Assembly (NCBI RefSeq): GCF_004341085.1 | Contig: NZ_SLXW01000010.1 | Coordinates: 1-64,000, forward strand | DNA from: Sphingomonas sp. PP-CE-1G-424 | GTDB lineage: Bacteria > Pseudomonadota > Alphaproteobacteria > Sphingomonadales > Sphingomonadaceae | DNA length: 64,000 bases | Direction: 5' to 3' | Shown: piece after piece, positions 8,402 to 17,810 of the stretch | Position numbering within the stretch: position 1 is the stretch's first letter | Layout of the letters: each line of letters begins with the position of its first letter | Translations under genes and position numbers: made by a program | The notes under the pieces: model-generated | What the model was told of the DNA's origin: nothing | Database searches by the model: none | Seen by the model: the letters and a program-made list of their open reading frames with translations, nothing else

Positions 8402-8437
8402 AAACGGGCGGCGTGACCGAAGCCGCGCCGCCCGTTT
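8402..8437 (-). terminator. Strong hairpin, terminator-like on the minus strand
   Basis: AAACGGGCGGCG (8402-8413) and CGCCGCCCGTTT (8426-8437) form a perfect 12-bp stem with a 12-nt loop. On the minus strand it is followed by a T-rich run (GTTTTTGC), fitting a rho-independent terminator. On the plus strand only TTT follows, so it may also slow transcription from ompW, which ends 136 bp upstream. Confidence 0.6.
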
Positions 8438-8439
8438 CC

Positions 8440-9980
8440 GGGGCATTCAGGAGAGATGCTGGACCAAATGGGAATCGGTCCAGTGCTTTCATTATAGGGT
8501 AAAACCACGTGAAATCTACGGTTTCCGAATAATATTACGAGAAATATTGGTTTTTGTCTGACTGACGGCAAATGCTAAATTAGGCACGCTTTGACGGACA
8601 GGCAAGGTCAGCTTCATCAGCGACATTCGATGACAGAGGGGACTGTGCCGCAAGGGCTGACTTTGGCGGCCATCTGGCTTTCGTGACTTGGTCTATCGGG
8701 AAAGACGATCTCTATATGCAGACACCACAGCGGAGTCGTATCGAACATGGGAAGCTACCTTCGTCGAAAGCGTTTCACTCTTCAGACGTCGCCGATTACC
8801 GTTGGTATAGGCGAGTAGCCTCACCCCGGCCGACCGCGAGCCAGGGCCGGGACGGTTGGGAGCCCGTCGCACCATCCAGTGCCCATTCCGTCGCGCCCAA
8901 ACTCTCCTGACGAGAGGTCATCAGCACCTTTCGAGTCAACGGCGTGAACAGGTCTCGGGTTGCAAACAGCGTCAGCGGATCATGGACCATGGCGATGCGA
9001 GCCGTGAAGTGGCGATCGATCGCTTCCGCCTGCAACGGCCGGTCCATCATCAGATCGATTCGGTCACCCTCACTCCCAAGCCGCTCTATCGAAGCGAACC
9101 TGCCCGCGACCGGCCGCGCGGCTCGCTGACGCTGAGAATCCTCGCCGGTCCAGCCCATGCCGGAAATGCGAGAGCGTATCACGGCGGATACTGGCATGGG
9201 TGCCGCGACGGAGGAAGCGACATGATCGCCCAGCGGATAGTCCCCGGTCTGGGTCAGGGTAAACGCTGGCTCCCCGCGCTGACGTCATATCGCCTGTCAC
9301 GCGCAGGAGATAGTGGGCGACGTTGAATGGCCGAGGAGCATCTGTGCGGCCTGCCGACTGGCTACGCCATCGAGCAGTGTAAGATCGGCATAATCTAGTT
9401 CGCCGAGCAGGACTGCTGCAGGGCCATCCGTGCTTCTGACAGCCACCGGCACACACCTGAAGCCGCGGCGCATCTGCAATGCCCAAAATAGTCCGCCTGT
9501 TCATCATCACGTTTAGGTTCTCGGTGCCGCTGAGAATGTGACTTTCAAAAGTTGGGGTTGAGAAGTGAGAACGAAACTGGAAGGGAGATTAGCACATACG
9601 GTCGTTCTAACGATTGTCATGGCACGATGGCTTATAGAACAGGCACAACCCCGATGGTTAGGGAACGTGGTTTTACAAGTGATCGCCTGCATGGTAGCCG
9701 TGGCCACGTACGGCGGTGAGGGGAAACCTAAACGATTTCAGAACCTCTTGATGCGAATAGCAATATCGATAGCGGGTAAGAAAACAGGCCTTATCGCGAA
9801 TGCCATCAAATGTACGGGATCGTTAGACCGGAAGAACCGAAGTGTAAAAAGGCGGCATGCCGAAAGGGTGATATGATCGGACTAATTTGGATCAGATAAA
9901 CCAGTGCAGGATTTAAAGCGCTCCAGGTCGTCAACGATGTTTCGAGTTAGTGCACGGATCACCATACTGGCAATTAGGTC
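8440..9980. other. Long stretch without an intact gene; broken minus-strand coding fragments
   Basis: No intact gene is supported. On the minus strand, 9297-9479 (LDYADLTLLDGVASRQAAQM then LLGHSTSPTIS) and 8796-9197 have protein-like composition in different frames and could be the remains of a LysR-type regulator split by frameshifts, but this is weak. A 103-codon frame at 9565-9876 on the plus strand begins at GTG, has no clear SD and matches nothing I know. GC falls toward the right. Confidence 0.4.
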
Positions 9981-9984
9981 GCCT

Positions 9985-10185
9985 TATAAGGAACCTGACA
10001 GGTCCCCGCTCTAGATAGAAATAGGGCATATGGGTGGCACTTCAGGGCGATAGGCTAATATTGCGTAGATAAGTCACTTCGACAATCCTGACCTTTTCCT
10101 CCAGTTTCAAGCGTCTACGGTGCTGAACATGAAAGAGGAAATATCCATCATTGTAACGCCTGCTCGTACCGTCAATTATATGACT
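9985..10185. mobile_element. Fossil IS3-family ends in inverted orientation
   Basis: On the minus strand about 10175-10045 reads DGTSRRYNDG, then VQHRRRLKLEEKVRIVEVTY. This matches the OrfA start of the IS3-type element at 18037-19239 (DGTTRRYNDG, then VQRRRRWTPEEKVRIVEETY). On the plus strand, 9988-10030 (CCTGACAGGTCCCCGCTCT, then GGCATATGG) resembles that element's terminus just outside its orfA, in the opposite orientation. Two diverged copies of the same end therefore face each other, with no intact transposase between them. Confidence 0.55.
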
Positions 10186-10188
10186 CAG

Positions 10189-11115
10189 TCAAGCATAGCT
10201 GCTCGTCATTATAAGATCATCTAAAACGGCTCTAAGCCAGACATGCCCAGAATCAGTGTCAAAGCGATGACTCCAGTACTTGGTGAGCTCATAGTAGACG
10301 GGAATACCAGGAATTTTAATGATGAACATTTGCCGGTCTTTTGCAGCATTGAATGCGATTGGCTGTGGAACAATAGCCATACTATTCGTAACATCGGCCA
10401 AAGCGGGAAGGAGAGATAGGTGCGTTGTACTGAACTCGATTTGTGTTCGCGATGAACCCATTAATTCTGACAATTTCGATAAATCCGGCTTCACGAGGGC
10501 AGCAGGTATCTTGAGACCCATGCGCGCCTCGGCGGCAAACTCCTCATAGGTTTGCGGCGGCTTAGTCACGAAACGGTGGCCGGAAGACACGACGCCTTCT
10601 AGCGGATGGCGGGCTATCACTTCAACATTCAGGCCTTGGGCTAGTACCTCCGAATACCCGAGATATGCCATGTCTACGGTGCCTGATGTCAGTTCGCCAG
10701 GAAGTGCTGGACCGATAGCGCCGAATCGAACGGTAACGCTGGGCGCCTGTTCAGTCAAAATCGTCTGGAGGGCTCCGGCGATGGACAGCATAAGAAAGTC
10801 TGTCATTACAATGACGAAATTCCTCCGTACTGTGGCTGGCGACCACACCTCGAAAACAAGCAAGCGCTCCAATTCAGCGCATGCTGCATCGAGGGCGGGC
10901 AGCAGATCGTCGGCGAACGGCGTGCAAATCATCGCCTTTCCGTTTTTGACCAAGAGGGCATCGCCGAAGTGGCCTCTTAATCTGGCCAGTGCGCTACTGG
11001 TCGCCGGCTGAGACAAACCTATCCGGCTTGCTGCACGGGTAACGCTTTTTTCCGCCAGCAAAGCACGCAGCACGGGTAATAAATTGAGATCAATAGATCG
11101 AAGGCGCTTACTCAT
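10189..11115 (-). CDS. LysR-family transcriptional regulator (NodD/NahR-like group)
   Basis: A 308-aa LysR regulator. The N-terminal winged helix (residues 5-63: LRSIDLNLLPVLRALLAEKS, then VTRAASRIGLSQPATSSAL) is followed by an effector-binding domain from about residue 90. The DLNLL opening and LALLxEKSVTRAA pattern place it with the NodD/NahR/LeuO-like branch, whose members often respond to aromatic compounds (family knowledge; no ligand can be deduced). No catabolic operon adjoins it. Its stop lies against a decayed IS3 remnant, and codon use is more AT-rich than in the flanking kilobases, which suggests separate acquisition. Confidence 0.85.
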   Translation of the reverse strand: MSKRLRSIDLNLLPVLRALLAEKSVTRAASRIGLSQPATSSALARLRGHFGDALLVKNGKAMICTPFADDLLPALDAACAELERLLVFEVWSPATVRRNFVIVMTDFLMLSIAGALQTILTEQAPSVTVRFGAIGPALPGELTSGTVDMAYLGYSEVLAQGLNVEVIARHPLEGVVSSGHRFVTKPPQTYEEFAAEARMGLKIPAALVKPDLSKLSELMGSSRTQIEFSTTHLSLLPALADVTNSMAIVPQPIAFNAAKDRQMFIIKIPGIPVYYELTKYWSHRFDTDSGHVWLRAVLDDLIMTSSYA

Positions 11116-11457
11116 GGGCTATCCGCCAATTCACTACCGCACTCCTTAAAGTTCGAAGAAAGGGACTAAAAGGGTGGTCGGCAAAGGCCATTATCACCGC
11201 CCCCCGCCCCCTGCGAGGCGTTCTAACGATAGATCGTACGTTACGCTTACTGAGCGCATCCCTCTCAAACTTAGATTACGATAAAATGAAATTCATCTGA
11301 CAAATGAGTGGGTTATCATTTATGAATTTTCGGATCGATGCGTGCCCCGCCATACTGATTCCAAGGCCGGCCGATCGACATTTTGCATAATTTTTGCGCA
11401 GCACTAATGTTTTTCAGCCGCCAAACCAGTCAATGCAGCAAAATGGCCAAAAATGTC
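11116..11457. other. AT-rich spacer
   Basis: It separates the LysR gene from a small hypothetical gene and presumably holds both promoters. A C-rich tract (CCGCCCCCCGCCCCCTGCGAGG) lies near 11200. No recognised motif, repeat or RNA was found. Confidence 0.4.
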
Positions 11458-11658
11458 ATGTCAATAGAGAATTATAATATAGTACAAAATAGGCTCTACG
11501 AGTTATTGGCTATACTTGACGCTTTAAACGAACCACTCGCCGCCGTACATGTTAACCAAGCTATAGAAGTCATTAAATTGCACGCGCAGAATATAAAGTT
11601 TTCGAATAATGCAATAGAAGAAGATGTAGCGCAAGTCCGGCCTAAAAGTCATACCTAA
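11458..11658 (+). CDS. Small helical hypothetical protein
   Basis: About 66 aa if started at ATG 11458 (MSIENYNIVQNRLYELLAIL). The frame is open further upstream to 11383, but the upstream part lacks amphipathic order. The sequence predicts two helices, around residues 5-20 and 28-42 (AAVHVNQAIEVIKLHAQNI), with no signal peptide. No family is recognised. It lies in an AT-rich, horizontally acquired-looking stretch. SD support is weak, so the start is uncertain. Confidence 0.45.
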   Translation: MSIENYNIVQNRLYELLAILDALNEPLAAVHVNQAIEVIKLHAQNIKFSNNAIEEDVAQVRPKSHT

Positions 11659-11730
11659 CATATATTGCCATAATTCATTTATCAAGCTAGCCACTCGGCA
11701 AGTAAAAAATGCGATAAAAGATAGTTCTAT

Positions 11731-12210
11731 CTAGACCATGCTAATGTCTATTAGGCATCTATCCATGATAGATCGTCCATTGTCACTGATTTTCAAGGTA
11801 GTCTTTCTCTTGTCCCTTGGGTCGACAGTTGAACTAATTAAACCTCTACCCTCAAGGATTCCAATCCAACGTAGACCTGTTGTGCGAGGTACGCCAGCCG
11901 CCTTGCAGCAAGCGCCTGCAGATAATGTCGCCTTGCTATCGCCGGTATCGCCGCCGTATACGAACAGCATGAGGTTCGTTGCCGGATCCACAAAATCATT
12001 TGCACCAAGATGAGCGGCGATGATGTTTCGCTGCCGCAGTAATTCTTTTGCCGAAGCTCGCAGCATCTGACGATTATCCGCCAATAATGGAGCTTCACTA
12101 GGATCTCCGACCTGAAGTGCAAGGAGATCGAGCTGGTCACGGATAGAACGAATACGGTCTAAAGGCGGTATGCTATCATCGTATGTGCCGGCATTATTCG
12201 ATCTCTTCAT
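11731..12210 (-). CDS. MarR-like winged-helix regulator
   Basis: A 159-aa protein with a C-terminal winged helix: SAGACCKAAGVPRTTGLRWI, then GILEGRGLISSTVDPRDKRK, where D-x-R-D-K-R is the typical MarR wing. The N-terminal half (LADNRQMLRASAKELLRQRN) is helical and could form the dimer interface. It probably represses a nearby gene or itself; the target is unknown. Base composition is AT-richer than the window average. The neighbours are small hypotheticals, so no pathway can be inferred. Confidence 0.7.
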   Translation of the reverse strand: MKRSNNAGTYDDSIPPLDRIRSIRDQLDLLALQVGDPSEAPLLADNRQMLRASAKELLRQRNIIAAHLGANDFVDPATNLMLFVYGGDTGDSKATLSAGACCKAAGVPRTTGLRWIGILEGRGLISSTVDPRDKRKTTLKISDNGRSIMDRCLIDISMV

Positions 12211-12969
12211 TCGTCGTTATCTCGTTTATTATGTTGATGATTTTTGATAATCGGCAATCAATCAAAGCCACTTGCGATTCGCCACCGGCCCCCAAGGATT
12301 GAGACTAGGCTCCAAGCGCGCTAACTCGTTTAGCGGCTGATTTTCCCGTTCAGAGCGACTTCCCAATTAATAACTACGCTTTGTCAAAATGTCGATCAAA
12401 TGCCTGATTTTCTCCAGCACGCAGGCCTATATGCCTCTTCAAGGGCGACGTGCTGGTGGATCACGCCGACTGACTTTTTTGGTGCGTGCGAGTTGCGGCG
12501 TGGGTGAAGAGTTCACCTTGTCAACGACCATGTGGCTCAGTTTGCTGCTTGCAAGATGGGCTTTGTCCTTCAATTAGTGTCGACCTCAAATGGCTTTATA
12601 ATCCTAGCAGGTTTAGCCTCGCTCCAGCGGATGTTTCAACCGGGCAAGCCTGAACCAACACCGTAAAGTTCTTGCAGACGACGTGGTGAGACGCAACCGA
12701 GCGTCACACCTCGTTAGCGCGGACCCTGGCATCCGCCTTTGCCAACGGCACGAGGCCCTGGAACAGCATCGGTCCGTGGTTCCAAACGTGTGCACGGCGC
12801 CTCCCATGCGTCCATCCGGATCAAGGCGACGATCCGCGCAGCGATTTTTTTTGCGATGCCGACAAGATCGAAACGAACTAATTAACATTTTTTTATTTAT
12901 GTCCGTTATCGACTAGCCGGGCCTGAAAAGACGTTGTAATCGATTGAAATACGAGGGGAAGCTAGGTTA
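12211..12969. other. Stretch with no recognisable gene
   Basis: About 760 bp without an intact frame. The segment 12600-12880 is GC-rich compared with its surroundings, and minus-strand frames there carry protein-like pieces (MLFQGLVPLAKADARVRANE, stop, RSVASHHVVCKNFTVLVQAC). These suggest a decayed gene whose identity I cannot give. The AT-rich DNA on either side shows nothing. Confidence 0.35.
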
Positions 12970-13143
12970 ATGCCGTACCAACGTATGATAATTTTAGGCG
13001 GCGCATTGAGCCGGGCGTTTCCCATAACCGATGATTGCCCGTTCGAGGATGTCATCGCTCGGCTGGACAAAATCTCGGCAAACCAAGTCATTCACCGAGT
13101 GCCACTACGAGAAAACGATAATCATAAAATTGACATTGACTAA
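12970..13143 (+). CDS. Small hypothetical protein (57 aa)
   Basis: A short frame starts at ATG 12970 and ends at TAA 13141-13143. The product begins MPYQRMIILGGALSRAFPIT and continues DDCPFEDVIARLDKIS. A purine-rich GAGGGGAAGCTAGG precedes the start. The acidic, helical middle resembles no family I know for certain. It is supported by the SD-like sequence, protein-like composition and absence of a competing frame. A role as a small regulator would be guesswork. Confidence 0.45.
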   Translation: MPYQRMIILGGALSRAFPITDDCPFEDVIARLDKISANQVIHRVPLRENDNHKIDID

Positions 13144-13277
13144 ACGTCGAAAATTAATTCACCGAATCTATCAGTATTTTATGAAAAGAGGAATCACTAG
13201 ATTACCGATCTTGCGTAGGAGGGCGCGGTATTTTGTGGATTGGCTTAGCACTAGCACCCTGATATCTGGAAATATGG

Positions 13278-13538
13278 ATGTTGTCGACTGTTCAGTATAA
13301 GCTAGGCTTAAATATATACGTAAATGACTCAGACCTGTTGTGGCACTGCGCTTTAAAGAAAGCTTTAACGTATCCATTTGCAACATTAGAAACCGCGCTG
13401 GAGATGATCGGGCCACGTGAAGATCCAGACATTCCCGAATGTCTGCTTTTGCTGCTTTATCCGAGCGTGTCCGGATGCAAATTAACTAAGCTGAGTTTCA
13501 GTTGCATATCGCAGAGTGAGAATAAATCGATCACTTGA
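13278..13538 (+). CDS. Small hypothetical protein (86 aa)
   Basis: This frame reads MLSTVQYKLGLNIYVNDSDL, then LWHCALKKAL, with an ordered middle IGPREDPDIPECLLLLLYPS and a Cys/Ser-rich end. The pattern x-GPREDPDIxxCL-x-x-LxxP looks conserved in style, but I cannot place it. It follows the 57-aa gene by 134 bp on the same strand, so the two may form a unit. AT-rich codon use and no clear SD lower confidence. Confidence 0.4.
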   Translation: MLSTVQYKLGLNIYVNDSDLLWHCALKKALTYPFATLETALEMIGPREDPDIPECLLLLLYPSVSGCKLTKLSFSCISQSENKSIT

Positions 13539-13589
13539 CTGGGGTTAACACGACGGTGGCTGTGGACGTGCTCCCTGCTTGCAGTGCGC

Positions 13590-13880
13590 TGACATCTTAG
13601 CTCCGATGCCATATGCACTTGGCGGGTGGCAGTCCGTCAAGGGTGCTGTATGGACGCACGGTATTTCGTCCGTCGGTTATGACCCGTATTGCCGTAGCCG
13701 ACGATGGAAGAGCATGTCATCGAGTCCGATACGAACCTGGGCGCTCGCCGTGCGCATACGGTTTCCGCGCTTGCGCATCGTCAGTTGCTTTTCGTTGCAC
13801 CGCCGATACACCTTTTTCGGGTCCTCTTGTCCTTGCGCTTGTACGGGACATCCAGCCGTTGTTAGCCGAACAGACGACGC
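13590..13880 (-). pseudogene. IS3-family transposase OrfB remnant
   Basis: The minus strand reads QEDPKKVYRRCNEKQLTMRK, then RGNRMRTASA, typical of the region before the DDE catalytic core of IS3-family OrfB (P-K-R-V-Y-R-L-Y ... MRKRG). It then passes in another frame into NTVRPYSTLDGLPPAK, which resembles the C-terminal NEVRPHSSLGGLTPAE. The catalytic core between them is deleted. The rest of 13539-14157 holds no other recognisable feature. Confidence 0.55.
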
Positions 13881-14157
13881 TCTATAGCTATTCGCGCATC
13901 TGTTCGCAGACAGCATTATACTGCCGACAAAGCGGCGCCCGGCCCCCGATCTGTCTGCCAGTGCGACGCTTGGAGGGGCCGTATGAAATTGCGATATACT
14001 ATAATCTATTACCATGAGTATAGCCTAGAAAAAACGTCCATAACGGACCGAGCTAAACCATTTTGGCCTATAAGTCAGAGAGACAGCACCGGTTTATCAA
14101 GGCGGTGAAACCTGCTGAAGCCGTTGAGGAAACGACTTCTTTTTAGGAAAATGTGAC

Positions 14158-15561
14158 GTGATGTGGTTCAAAGAAACGGCGCCGATCCGGGAAAAGATGT
14201 CCTTCGTTGTAAGCTTCATGACCGGAATGGTCTTGCTTACCGCGTTGGTTGCGCTTGGCGGTTTTGCTATCGGTCATCCCTACATCGGCCTAGCTTTAGG
14301 TATTTTTCTCGTCCTAGCCACTGCTTTCGCGGGTCTATGGATCAGGGAGGCGATCTGCGGTCCCTATGTGTCGACAGTAGTTCGAATGGAAGCGTTGGCT
14401 TCGGGTGATCTGGCAACGCCGATCGAGTTCACGCACTACAAAGATTGTGTTGGACGCATGACCAAGGCAATGTTTACCTTCCGCGAGACAGCCGAGACCA
14501 ATCGCCAGCAGGCGGAAGCCCAAAAACAATTAGTCGAGGTGCTGAGCTTGCACCTTTCGCAGTTGCGCGATGGCGATCTGACGTCGTCGATTACAGTCGA
14601 TGTGCCGCGTGAGTATGCAGCCATCAAAGCAAATTTTAACGATGCGATTGACTCGATGCGTGATTTAATTGCGGCCGTTTCGGAGAGTGCGATGACGATC
14701 CGGACTGGGTCGGGCGAAATCGCGCAGGCGTCGGAGGATCTGGCGCGTCGTACTGAGAGTAATGCTGCAGCGCTGGAGGAAACCGCGGCGTCTGTGACCC
14801 AGATGGACGGTCGCCTGCGGGCGTCGGCAGGAGCAGCCGCACGAACCGTAGAGCGCGCGGATCGGGCAATCACGACGGTCGGCGGTGGCCGGGCAGTCGC
14901 GGACGAAGCAGTAATGGCTATGGGCCGGGTCTCAGAAAGCGCCAAGGGCATCGACTCAGTCATCGAAGGCCTCGACAAGATCGCCTTCCAGACGCGGGTG
15001 CTGGCAATGAACGCAGCAGTCGAAGCGGGGCGAGCAGGTGACGCCGGCCGCGGGTTCGCGGTGGTTGCCGACCTGGTGTCGGCCCTTGCGATGCGTGCTG
15101 AAGAGGAAGCCAAGCGCGCGCGCGATCAGTTGACGGTGACGCAAATCGAAATCGTCACGGCGGTCGATGCGGTGACAAAGGTCGACGGGGCGCTAGCCAA
15201 CATCTCAGGCGACGTGGCGCAGGTCCACGAGCTGCTGGCAACCATGGCGGCGGACAATCAGGCACAGTCGTCGGCAATCACGCAGATCTCCGTTGCTATC
15301 GGCACAATGGATCAATCAACGCAGCAGAATGCCGCTATGGTCGAGGAGACCTCTGCAGCAGCTCGAAATCTGGCTAGCGAAGTGGGCAACCTCGCCGATC
15401 AGGCGGGGCGATTCAAGACCGCACAGTCCGGTGGTCGTTCCACACAGGTGTGCAAGCCTAATTACATGACGCCGGCGGCCTACACATCACAAATTCGCCC
15501 TCTGCCGGCTGCCGCCAGATCGGCGATGGTACGCACGGACGACGACTGGACATCGTTCTAG
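14158..15561 (+). CDS. Methyl-accepting chemotaxis protein without periplasmic domain
   Basis: A 467-aa chemoreceptor. Two hydrophobic helices (residues 17-37 and 44-65) are almost adjacent, so there is essentially no periplasmic ligand domain. Two HAMP-like segments follow (about 66-120 and 128-175), then a signalling domain with the hairpin tip near residues 280-325. The tip reads LDKIAFQTRVLAMNAAVEAG, then AGDAGRGFAVVADLVSALAM. Canonical receptors have xEVRxLAxRSAxAAKEI where this one has DLVSALAMRAEEEAKRA, so the CheA/CheW-contact face is altered. It is preceded by an SD-weak GTG/ATG pair. A start two codons later is possible. Confidence 0.85.
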   Translation: MMWFKETAPIREKMSFVVSFMTGMVLLTALVALGGFAIGHPYIGLALGIFLVLATAFAGLWIREAICGPYVSTVVRMEALASGDLATPIEFTHYKDCVGRMTKAMFTFRETAETNRQQAEAQKQLVEVLSLHLSQLRDGDLTSSITVDVPREYAAIKANFNDAIDSMRDLIAAVSESAMTIRTGSGEIAQASEDLARRTESNAAALEETAASVTQMDGRLRASAGAAARTVERADRAITTVGGGRAVADEAVMAMGRVSESAKGIDSVIEGLDKIAFQTRVLAMNAAVEAGRAGDAGRGFAVVADLVSALAMRAEEEAKRARDQLTVTQIEIVTAVDAVTKVDGALANISGDVAQVHELLATMAADNQAQSSAITQISVAIGTMDQSTQQNAAMVEETSAAARNLASEVGNLADQAGRFKTAQSGGRSTQVCKPNYMTPAAYTSQIRPLPAAARSAMVRTDDDWTSF

Positions 15562-15739
15562 GGGCACGTCGTCCCACTGAGCCCCATGCTCGCGACCCAA
15601 AGGGCGGGGCGCTTTATCCTATCCAAGTGGCGCCTTTCTGTCACCCATTTGGCGACCGTGAATGGCCGCCCTTGGGTGCCATTGATCCGGAGATCGTGTG
15701 TATTATCCCCCTTTCCTGTTTGAGGGTCGCGAAATCGGC

Positions 15740-16212
15740 ATGCTGCGCGATCTTTCGACTTATCAGAATCTGGATACTTCGTCAGAGCCAGCATTCGACA
15801 CGGTGTGTCTCGCACAAAGCCTATTCGATGTGGCGACCAGCACCGTCAGCCTGATCGATATTGAGCGGCAATGGTTCAAAGCCCGGTCTGGCCTGGACGT
15901 AAGCGCAACCGTTAACGCCGAGGCATTCTGCTCACAGGCAATCACCGGCAGTGATGTTCTGACAATCTTGGATGCAGCGAACGATGAACGCTTCGCCAGC
16001 AATCCATTGGTGACCGGCGTGCCGTACAATACCTGCCGGATCAGGCTAGTCGCTTCAAAGTGGTCGAAGTCGGCAGTCGCTACTGGCCGCCAGCCTCCTG
16101 CGAGCCGAACGGCGCAAATTCCGGATTTTATAGATCGTCGTTCAAATCGCTTCCCAGCGCTGCCGTTTCGACGCTCGTTCGCGTCGATACTAAAGATTGG
16201 AATGCATTCTAG
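15740..16212 (+). pseudogene. GAF-domain protein, disrupted
   Basis: From ATG 15740 the frame reads MLRDLSTYQNLDTSSEPAFD, then TVCLAQSLFDVATSTVSLID, IERQWFKARSGLD and FASNPLVTGVP. This is the first half of a GAF sensor domain of the type placed before diguanylate cyclase or kinase modules. After VTGVP the family continuation (xIRFYAGAPL) is missing. The frame goes on with non-family sequence to 16276, while another frame (RFKVVEVGSRYWPPASCEPN) looks coding up to about 16212. The gene seems to be a frameshifted or recombined remnant next to the HD-GYP gene. Confidence 0.55.
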
Positions 16213-16257
16213 TAACACGCAAAACGGCGGAAATAGCAAGAAATCAGCTGCCGCTAC

Positions 16258-17511
16258 ATGGGATTTGTCATGCTGAAACGGATTCGGTGCGAAGACGCGA
16301 CGATGGGTATGTTCGTTCGAGGATTTGAAGGTAAGTGGCTATCACATCCATTCTGGAAAAATCATTTCTTAATATCTTCGGAAGAAAAATTGGCGAGGGT
16401 GCGGACAGGCCAGATTGCTGTTATTATAGATACCTCGCGAGGGCTCGATGTAGCGGTGCCGCAGGGCGAGTCCGCTGCCACAAAGCAGATGGCAACAAAG
16501 GGCCGGTTTGGGCGCGCTGACACGACGCGTGCCGCTGAACTGGCGCAGCGCTGCACCGGTGTTGTCAAAACCCTGTTCGATGATTGCCGTCTGGGCAGGA
16601 CTATCGACACTGCTGCGATCCTATTGATGGTTGACGAGATTTCAGGTGAGCTCGTTCACAATATGCCTGCCTTCCTGGCGGTAACTCGCTTGAAGGCCAA
16701 GGACGAGGCGACGTACACCCACTCCGTAGCTGTATGTGCGCTGATGATCAGCCTTGCTCGGGAGATGGGGGTACCACCGTATGAGGTGCGCGAGCTCGGC
16801 ATGGCAGGCCTTCTTCATGACATCGGCAAAGCCATCGTGTCTGACGACATCCTGCATAAGCCGACGCCGCTGACCCGAGAAGAGTGGGCCCAGATCAAGC
16901 GCCACCCCACATTCGGGTATGAAATGTTATCCCGAACGCCGGGACTGCCGCCGGTAGCATTGGATGTCTGCCTGCATCACCACGAACGACTGGATGGGAC
17001 CGGATATCCGTCTAGCCTCATAGAGGCAGATATCAGCCGTGCAGTTCGGATGGCCAGCGTTTGCGATGTGTATGATGCGATGACATCTATTCGCTCGTAC
17101 AAGAAAGGGATGTCGCCGCTGGAGGCAATCACGGCGATGGACGCCGTAGACGGCCATTTTGACCGCACGATCCTCTTCAGGTTCATGCGCAACATCGGCG
17201 TTTATCCAGCGGGTAAGCTAGTTCGGTTGGGAGGCAATCGGTTAGCTATTACGCTGCCCCCGCATCCAAACGGCCTGGGTTGCGTCTTTCGAGCCTTTTA
17301 TTCGACCACCGATACGAGATTTACTCGCTACGAGGACATAATCTTGGCCGAGCACGTGTCTTGCGACGACGCTGTCGCCGCAGAAGATCCAATAACTTGG
17401 TTCCACGCAGACTGGAGCACTATTGGTGCTGCCATCATGGCTGGCCGACGAGTAGACTGTAACGCACTTTTTACCAGGAATTTGCCGCCCGAGATTGCAA
17501 CGGCGTCATAA
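16258..17511 (+). CDS. HD-GYP cyclic di-GMP phosphodiesterase with DUF3391 N-terminus
   Basis: A 417-aa enzyme that would hydrolyse cyclic di-GMP. The N-terminus (MLKRIRCEDATMGMFVRGFE, start possibly ATG 16270) is a DUF3391-like domain. The HD-GYP domain spans about residues 135-320, with His187-Asp188 in LLHDIGK, the metal-ligand run HHHERLDGTGYP at 240-251 (GYP at 249-251) and a KRHPTFGYEML segment between. All signature residues are present, so activity is expected. It follows the broken GAF gene and a chemoreceptor, and pairs functionally with the diguanylate cyclase at 6.1-7.3 kb. Confidence 0.88.
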   Translation: MGFVMLKRIRCEDATMGMFVRGFEGKWLSHPFWKNHFLISSEEKLARVRTGQIAVIIDTSRGLDVAVPQGESAATKQMATKGRFGRADTTRAAELAQRCTGVVKTLFDDCRLGRTIDTAAILLMVDEISGELVHNMPAFLAVTRLKAKDEATYTHSVAVCALMISLAREMGVPPYEVRELGMAGLLHDIGKAIVSDDILHKPTPLTREEWAQIKRHPTFGYEMLSRTPGLPPVALDVCLHHHERLDGTGYPSSLIEADISRAVRMASVCDVYDAMTSIRSYKKGMSPLEAITAMDAVDGHFDRTILFRFMRNIGVYPAGKLVRLGGNRLAITLPPHPNGLGCVFRAFYSTTDTRFTRYEDIILAEHVSCDDAVAAEDPITWFHADWSTIGAAIMAGRRVDCNALFTRNLPPEIATAS

Positions 17512-17691
17512 TGACAAGGCATGTGCGCAGAGCCATAGCCGGCCGGTCGCCGTCGATGTATCGACGGACATCCTCACACTGGATGCGTACCGCGGCATAG
17601 AGCCCGGCGCACTCGGCAAACGTAAGCCGTCGCGCTTCGCTTGGTTGTAGATGGCTTCGAGCACATGGAGAGAGAATTTCAGGTCGTTCAT
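17471..17691 (-). pseudogene. Small hypothetical gene with single-base frameshift
   Basis: The minus strand starts at ATG 17691 with MNDLKFSLHVLEAIYNQAKR. After AKRDG the sensible continuation LTFAECAGLYAAVRIQCEDV lies in the next frame. Restoring one C (GGCTT to GGCCTT near 17627) joins the two into a helical protein of about 70 aa. The family is unknown. The lesion could also be a sequencing error. Confidence 0.5.
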
Positions 17692-17810
17692 GCTTGCCTC
17701 GCCATTTGCCCTTCGTAGAACATACGGTGAATACTGTTCTCGAGCTTGGGTCAGGACCCATTGATGTAACAGGTACGATCTGATTCAGGCTCCGTGAGGA
17801 GACTGAGGAT

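Noticed and set aside
9565..9876. 103-aa plus-strand frame in the gene-poor region
   Set aside because: GTG start without SD, no recognised family, and no supporting context; left as an unannotated possibility.
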